From Rhodococcus phenolicus (GTDB lineage Bacteria; Actinomycetota; Actinomycetes; Mycobacteriales; Mycobacteriaceae), in the NCBI RefSeq assembly GCF_001646785.1, contig NZ_LRRH01000003.1, positions 24 through 32,717 on the forward strand: a stretch of 32,694 bases of DNA, given 5' to 3'. Shown here in pieces: positions 30,398 through 32,694 of this stretch. The first letter of the stretch is position 1; every line of letters begins with the position of its first letter. The translations under genes and the position numbers were made by a program. The notes beneath the pieces were generated by a model. The model was not told the origin of the DNA. It searched no databases and saw only the letters and a list, made by a program, of their open reading frames with translations.

Positions 30398-31909
30398 TCA
30401 CACGGCCCCGAGCTTCGCGGTCACGCGCTGCAGGAGGACCGCGACCGCCTCGGCGGGAATCACATCCGGCGTGAAGTGCCAATCGCTTCCGGTCCACGGA
30501 TCCGCGAAGTGCCCTTCGGCCGTCGCCGGCAGATGCTGTGAATTCTCGTGCAGCATCCGGAACGCGGGATCCTCGACCACCGTGTCGGCCGAACCGGCGA
30601 TCACGATCGAGATTCGCTGCGCGCCGGCGACCTGGGTGAGCCGGAGGACCTGCACGAGATCGTCGCTGCTGTAGCCGTGCGGTAGACCGGCGAGGACGAG
30701 AACTCGCGCTTCGCGCTGCGTCGAGGCACCGTCGGTGGATGCCGCAAGGGTTTCCAGTTCGGCGTTGTCGGCCAGTCCCTTCAGTTTCGGTGTGACACCG
30801 CCGATCTCGACGACCGGCGGTCCGGCGAGCACGGGGGCGGCGTGCTCCCGGAGCTCGGGGAACCAGCCGCTGGGGTCGATGATGTCGAGCTGGGACCCGG
30901 GGTGTGCGGCGAGCAGGCGCAGTACGAGCGCTGTGACGACCTGTCTCGCCGCTGCGTCGTCGCCGTCGATCCACAGTGGGCGCAGCATCGGCAACGGCAC
31001 ACACAACGGCACGCGCAGGGAACCGCGTTCGGGCGCGGACAGGTCACCGATCCTGATTCCGTCGCTCGGTGCGGGCGCAGCGTGCCATACGGGAGACTCC
31101 CACGACGCCAACGACGCCGGTAGTGCGGCGTCGACGACGTGCAGTTCCTCGGTGAGCCGGGCGCTGTCGTCCCGGTGCCGGGTCTCCGCAGCGGACAGGA
31201 GTTCCTGGCAACGCCGGTGTGCTTGCGCGCGTGCCTGCTCCGCGGCCGGTCCGGTCCGGGTCGCGGGATCGGCGACCGCGGCCGAGAGGTCGTCGTCGAG
31301 GCGGTGCTGCGCGTACTCGAAGGCCGACAGGTACGCCGCCGCGGATCGGGACGAGTCCTCGAAGATCTTCCACAACCACTCGAACGACGGTGCGGCGTCG
31401 CCCGGCGACGGCACCTCGGCGACGGACGGGGCGGCGGGGGCGGGATCGTCGACCTCGACGCCGTGCGCGCGGAACAATTCGGCCAGACCACCCGCATAGC
31501 CCTGCCCCAGCGCGCGGATCTTCCAGTCGCCGCCGCGCCGATAGATCTCCCAGCACAGCAGCGCCGTCTCGCCCGCAGCCGGATCGATGCGGAAGGTCGT
31601 GAGCAGCGTGCCCGCTCCGTCGGTGAGGGCGGTGTCCACCGGGGTCACCCGGTCGGCGCCGAGCACACACAGGACCTTCTCGGCACCCGGTCGCAGCCGT
31701 GCCGGCTCGACGACGAGCGCGTTGCCGTCGAGCCGGACACCCGCGGTGTTCGGCTGGTTGTAGAAGACCACGTCCTGCGACGACGCCACCTTCAGGTGGG
31801 TGTCGACGACGAGGGCACACAGATCGACCGGGACCGGCGCGGTCGCCGTGAACCGGACCGACGGCGCCGCGAGCGGGGCGTTCTGCCCCGCCCGGAACTC
31901 GACGGCCAT
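30398..31909 (-). CDS. TerD-domain protein with C-terminal FtsK-like pseudo-ATPase region
   Basis: A 503-residue protein. Residues 1-155 form a TerD-type calcium-binding-like beta domain (VVFYNQPNTAGVRLDG, CWEIYRRGGDWKIRALGQGYAGGLAELFRAHGVEV). The usual DLDAS calcium motif is replaced by DLCAL. Residues 175-260 are helical and rich in Ala, Arg and Glu, probably a coiled coil. Residues 285-500 look like a RecA/FtsK-type alpha-beta fold (PLWIDGDDAAARQVVTALVLRLLAAHPGSQLDIIDPSG, VLVLAGLPHGYSSDDLVQVLRL, RISIVIAGSA) but I see no Walker A lysine. It starts 3 nt after the TerD gene at 31913. TerD proteins belong to tellurite, stress and phage-resistance associated systems; the exact role is unknown. 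Confidence 0.8.
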   Translation of the reverse strand: MAVEFRAGQNAPLAAPSVRFTATAPVPVDLCALVVDTHLKVASSQDVVFYNQPNTAGVRLDGNALVVEPARLRPGAEKVLCVLGADRVTPVDTALTDGAGTLLTTFRIDPAAGETALLCWEIYRRGGDWKIRALGQGYAGGLAELFRAHGVEVDDPAPAAPSVAEVPSPGDAAPSFEWLWKIFEDSSRSAAAYLSAFEYAQHRLDDDLSAAVADPATRTGPAAEQARAQAHRRCQELLSAAETRHRDDSARLTEELHVVDAALPASLASWESPVWHAAPAPSDGIRIGDLSAPERGSLRVPLCVPLPMLRPLWIDGDDAAARQVVTALVLRLLAAHPGSQLDIIDPSGWFPELREHAAPVLAGPPVVEIGGVTPKLKGLADNAELETLAASTDGASTQREARVLVLAGLPHGYSSDDLVQVLRLTQVAGAQRISIVIAGSADTVVEDPAFRMLHENSQHLPATAEGHFADPWTGSDWHFTPDVIPAEAVAVLLQRVTAKLGAV

Positions 31910-31912
31910 CGG

Positions 31913-32694
31913 CTACGTCGCCAGGAAACGGCCGAGCTGCGGCGCGGCCTCGCCCGGGTGCTTGGCCTGGATGCCCTCGCCGATCGCCTGCAGCTTCCAC
32001 TCCGGTCCCTGCCGGTACACCTTCGCCATCACCATGCCGGTGAACGGCATGCCGCCCTGCAGCGTGTAACGGGCGAGTTCGGCGTTGGTGGTGCCGTCGA
32101 CGAGGCGGCAGAACGCGTTGCGGACCTGCTCGAACGTGTGACCCTTGTACGAGGTGACGATGAACATGAGGGTGTTGACGTGCGGCGGCACCCGCGTCAG
32201 GTCGACGAGCACGACCTCGTCGTCGCCGGCGCCCTCACCGGTGAGGTTGTCGCCCTGGTGCTGGATCGATCCGTCCTTCGACGTCAGCTGGCCGTAGTAC
32301 GCGACGTCGACGATGTTGTGGTCGGCGAACAGGACGGCCGAGGCATCGAGATCGACGTCCGCGGTGCGGTTGCCGAACAGCCCGCGCTTCTCGACCGGGT
32401 CCCACCCGAGACCCATGCGAAGGAAGGTCAGCGCCACCCCGCCGTCCTTGCGCAGGGTCACGCGCTGGCCCTTGACGAGACTGACCGGGCGGTTCTTGGT
32501 GAGACTCACCTCGGCGGGAGGCGCAGCCGGCGGCTGAGCCTGACCGTATTGCTGGGCCGGTGCGCCCTGGCCGTAGGGCTGCGGTGGCGGCGCCTGCGCG
32601 TACTGAGGCTCGGGTGCGGGTCCGCCGTAGGGCTGCTGCGCCGGCGCGGGCGGGGGAGGTGCGGGCTGCGTGTACTGCTGCTGCGAAGCCGGGG
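31913..32694 (-). CDS. TerD family protein with low-complexity N-terminal region, 5' end outside the window
   Basis: The C-terminal about 198 residues (from 32509 down) are a complete TerD domain: SLVKGQRVTLRKDGG, MGLGWDPVEKRG, DVDLDASAVLFADHN with the DLDAS calcium-binding signature, GEGAGDDEVVLVDLTRVPPHV and a C-terminal EWKLQAIGEGIQAK. Upstream the same frame stays open to the window edge and encodes a Gln, Pro, Ala, Tyr and Gly-rich stretch with repeated PYGQ/QYGQ/PYGG/QPYG units. The real start is therefore to the right of 32694, and the GTG at 32509 is probably internal. TerD proteins bind calcium and are linked to tellurite resistance and stress. The repeat-rich linker may anchor a further N-terminal domain. 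Confidence 0.85.
   Translation of the reverse strand, partial: PASQQQYTQPAPPPPAPAQQPYGGPAPEPQYAQAPPPQPYGQGAPAQQYGQAQPPAAPPAEVSLTKNRPVSLVKGQRVTLRKDGGVALTFLRMGLGWDPVEKRGLFGNRTADVDLDASAVLFADHNIVDVAYYGQLTSKDGSIQHQGDNLTGEGAGDDEVVLVDLTRVPPHVNTLMFIVTSYKGHTFEQVRNAFCRLVDGTTNAELARYTLQGGMPFTGMVMAKVYRQGPEWKLQAIGEGIQAKHPGEAAPQLGRFLAT

Overview
The window reads as a chromosomal segment of a high-GC Gram-positive bacterium of the Mycobacteriales, most likely Rhodococcus or a close relative. This rests on the strongly GC-biased third codon positions, IdeR-type iron boxes, a mycofactocin-type short-chain dehydrogenase, AIM24 and TerD paralogues, leaderless-looking promoters and the density of acyl-CoA catabolism genes. 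The genus is an inference. I see no rRNA, tRNA, CRISPR array, insertion sequence or phage gene. I place 34 protein-coding genes, one of them cut by the right edge.

Layout. 1-218: no confident gene; a G-rich edge and a terminator hairpin. 219-2834: a two-gene minus-strand unit (mycofactocin-type SDR, double carboxymuconolactone-decarboxylase-like protein) divergent from a TetR regulator. 2910-4103: a ROK-family regulator. 4135-5342: a MarR, GNAT, DUF1992 unit with a leaderless-type promoter. 5400-6205: bacterioferritin-associated ferredoxin and bacterioferritin behind adjacent IdeR-like and CRP-like sites. 6256-8343: three tandem AIM24 paralogues.

8473-28005 is a large acyl-CoA catabolic region. 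Its first part has a CoA-transferase resembling 2-methylfumaryl-CoA isomerase and two acyl-CoA dehydrogenases on the minus strand, divergent from an MFS transporter, thiolase, HSD10-like SDR and acyl-CoA ligase on the plus strand. A methyltransferase under a putative iron box follows. Then come an acyl-CoA dehydrogenase divergent from an SDR and thiolase pair, and a minus-strand operon of CoA ligase, metallo-beta-lactamase-fold hydrolase, classical enoyl-CoA hydratase, PaaG-like isomerase and two LysR regulators. Together these supply uptake, CoA activation, two types of dehydrogenation, hydration or isomerisation, 3-hydroxyacyl oxidation and thiolysis. The substrate is not evident; a methyl-branched or dicarboxylic acid would suit the isomerase-like CoA-transferase and the HSD10-like SDR.

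28121-30346 is the most unusual locus. A TetR regulator is divergent from a ring-hydroxylating-oxygenase alpha-subunit homologue that keeps the mononuclear-iron site but has no Rieske [2Fe-2S] motif, followed by a 109-residue protein I do not recognise. Two copies of a 13-bp operator-like sequence lie in the intergenic region, one filling the spacer of a good promoter. 30398-32694 holds a TerD-domain fusion protein and a TerD protein with a Q/P/Y/G-rich N-terminal extension that runs off the window.
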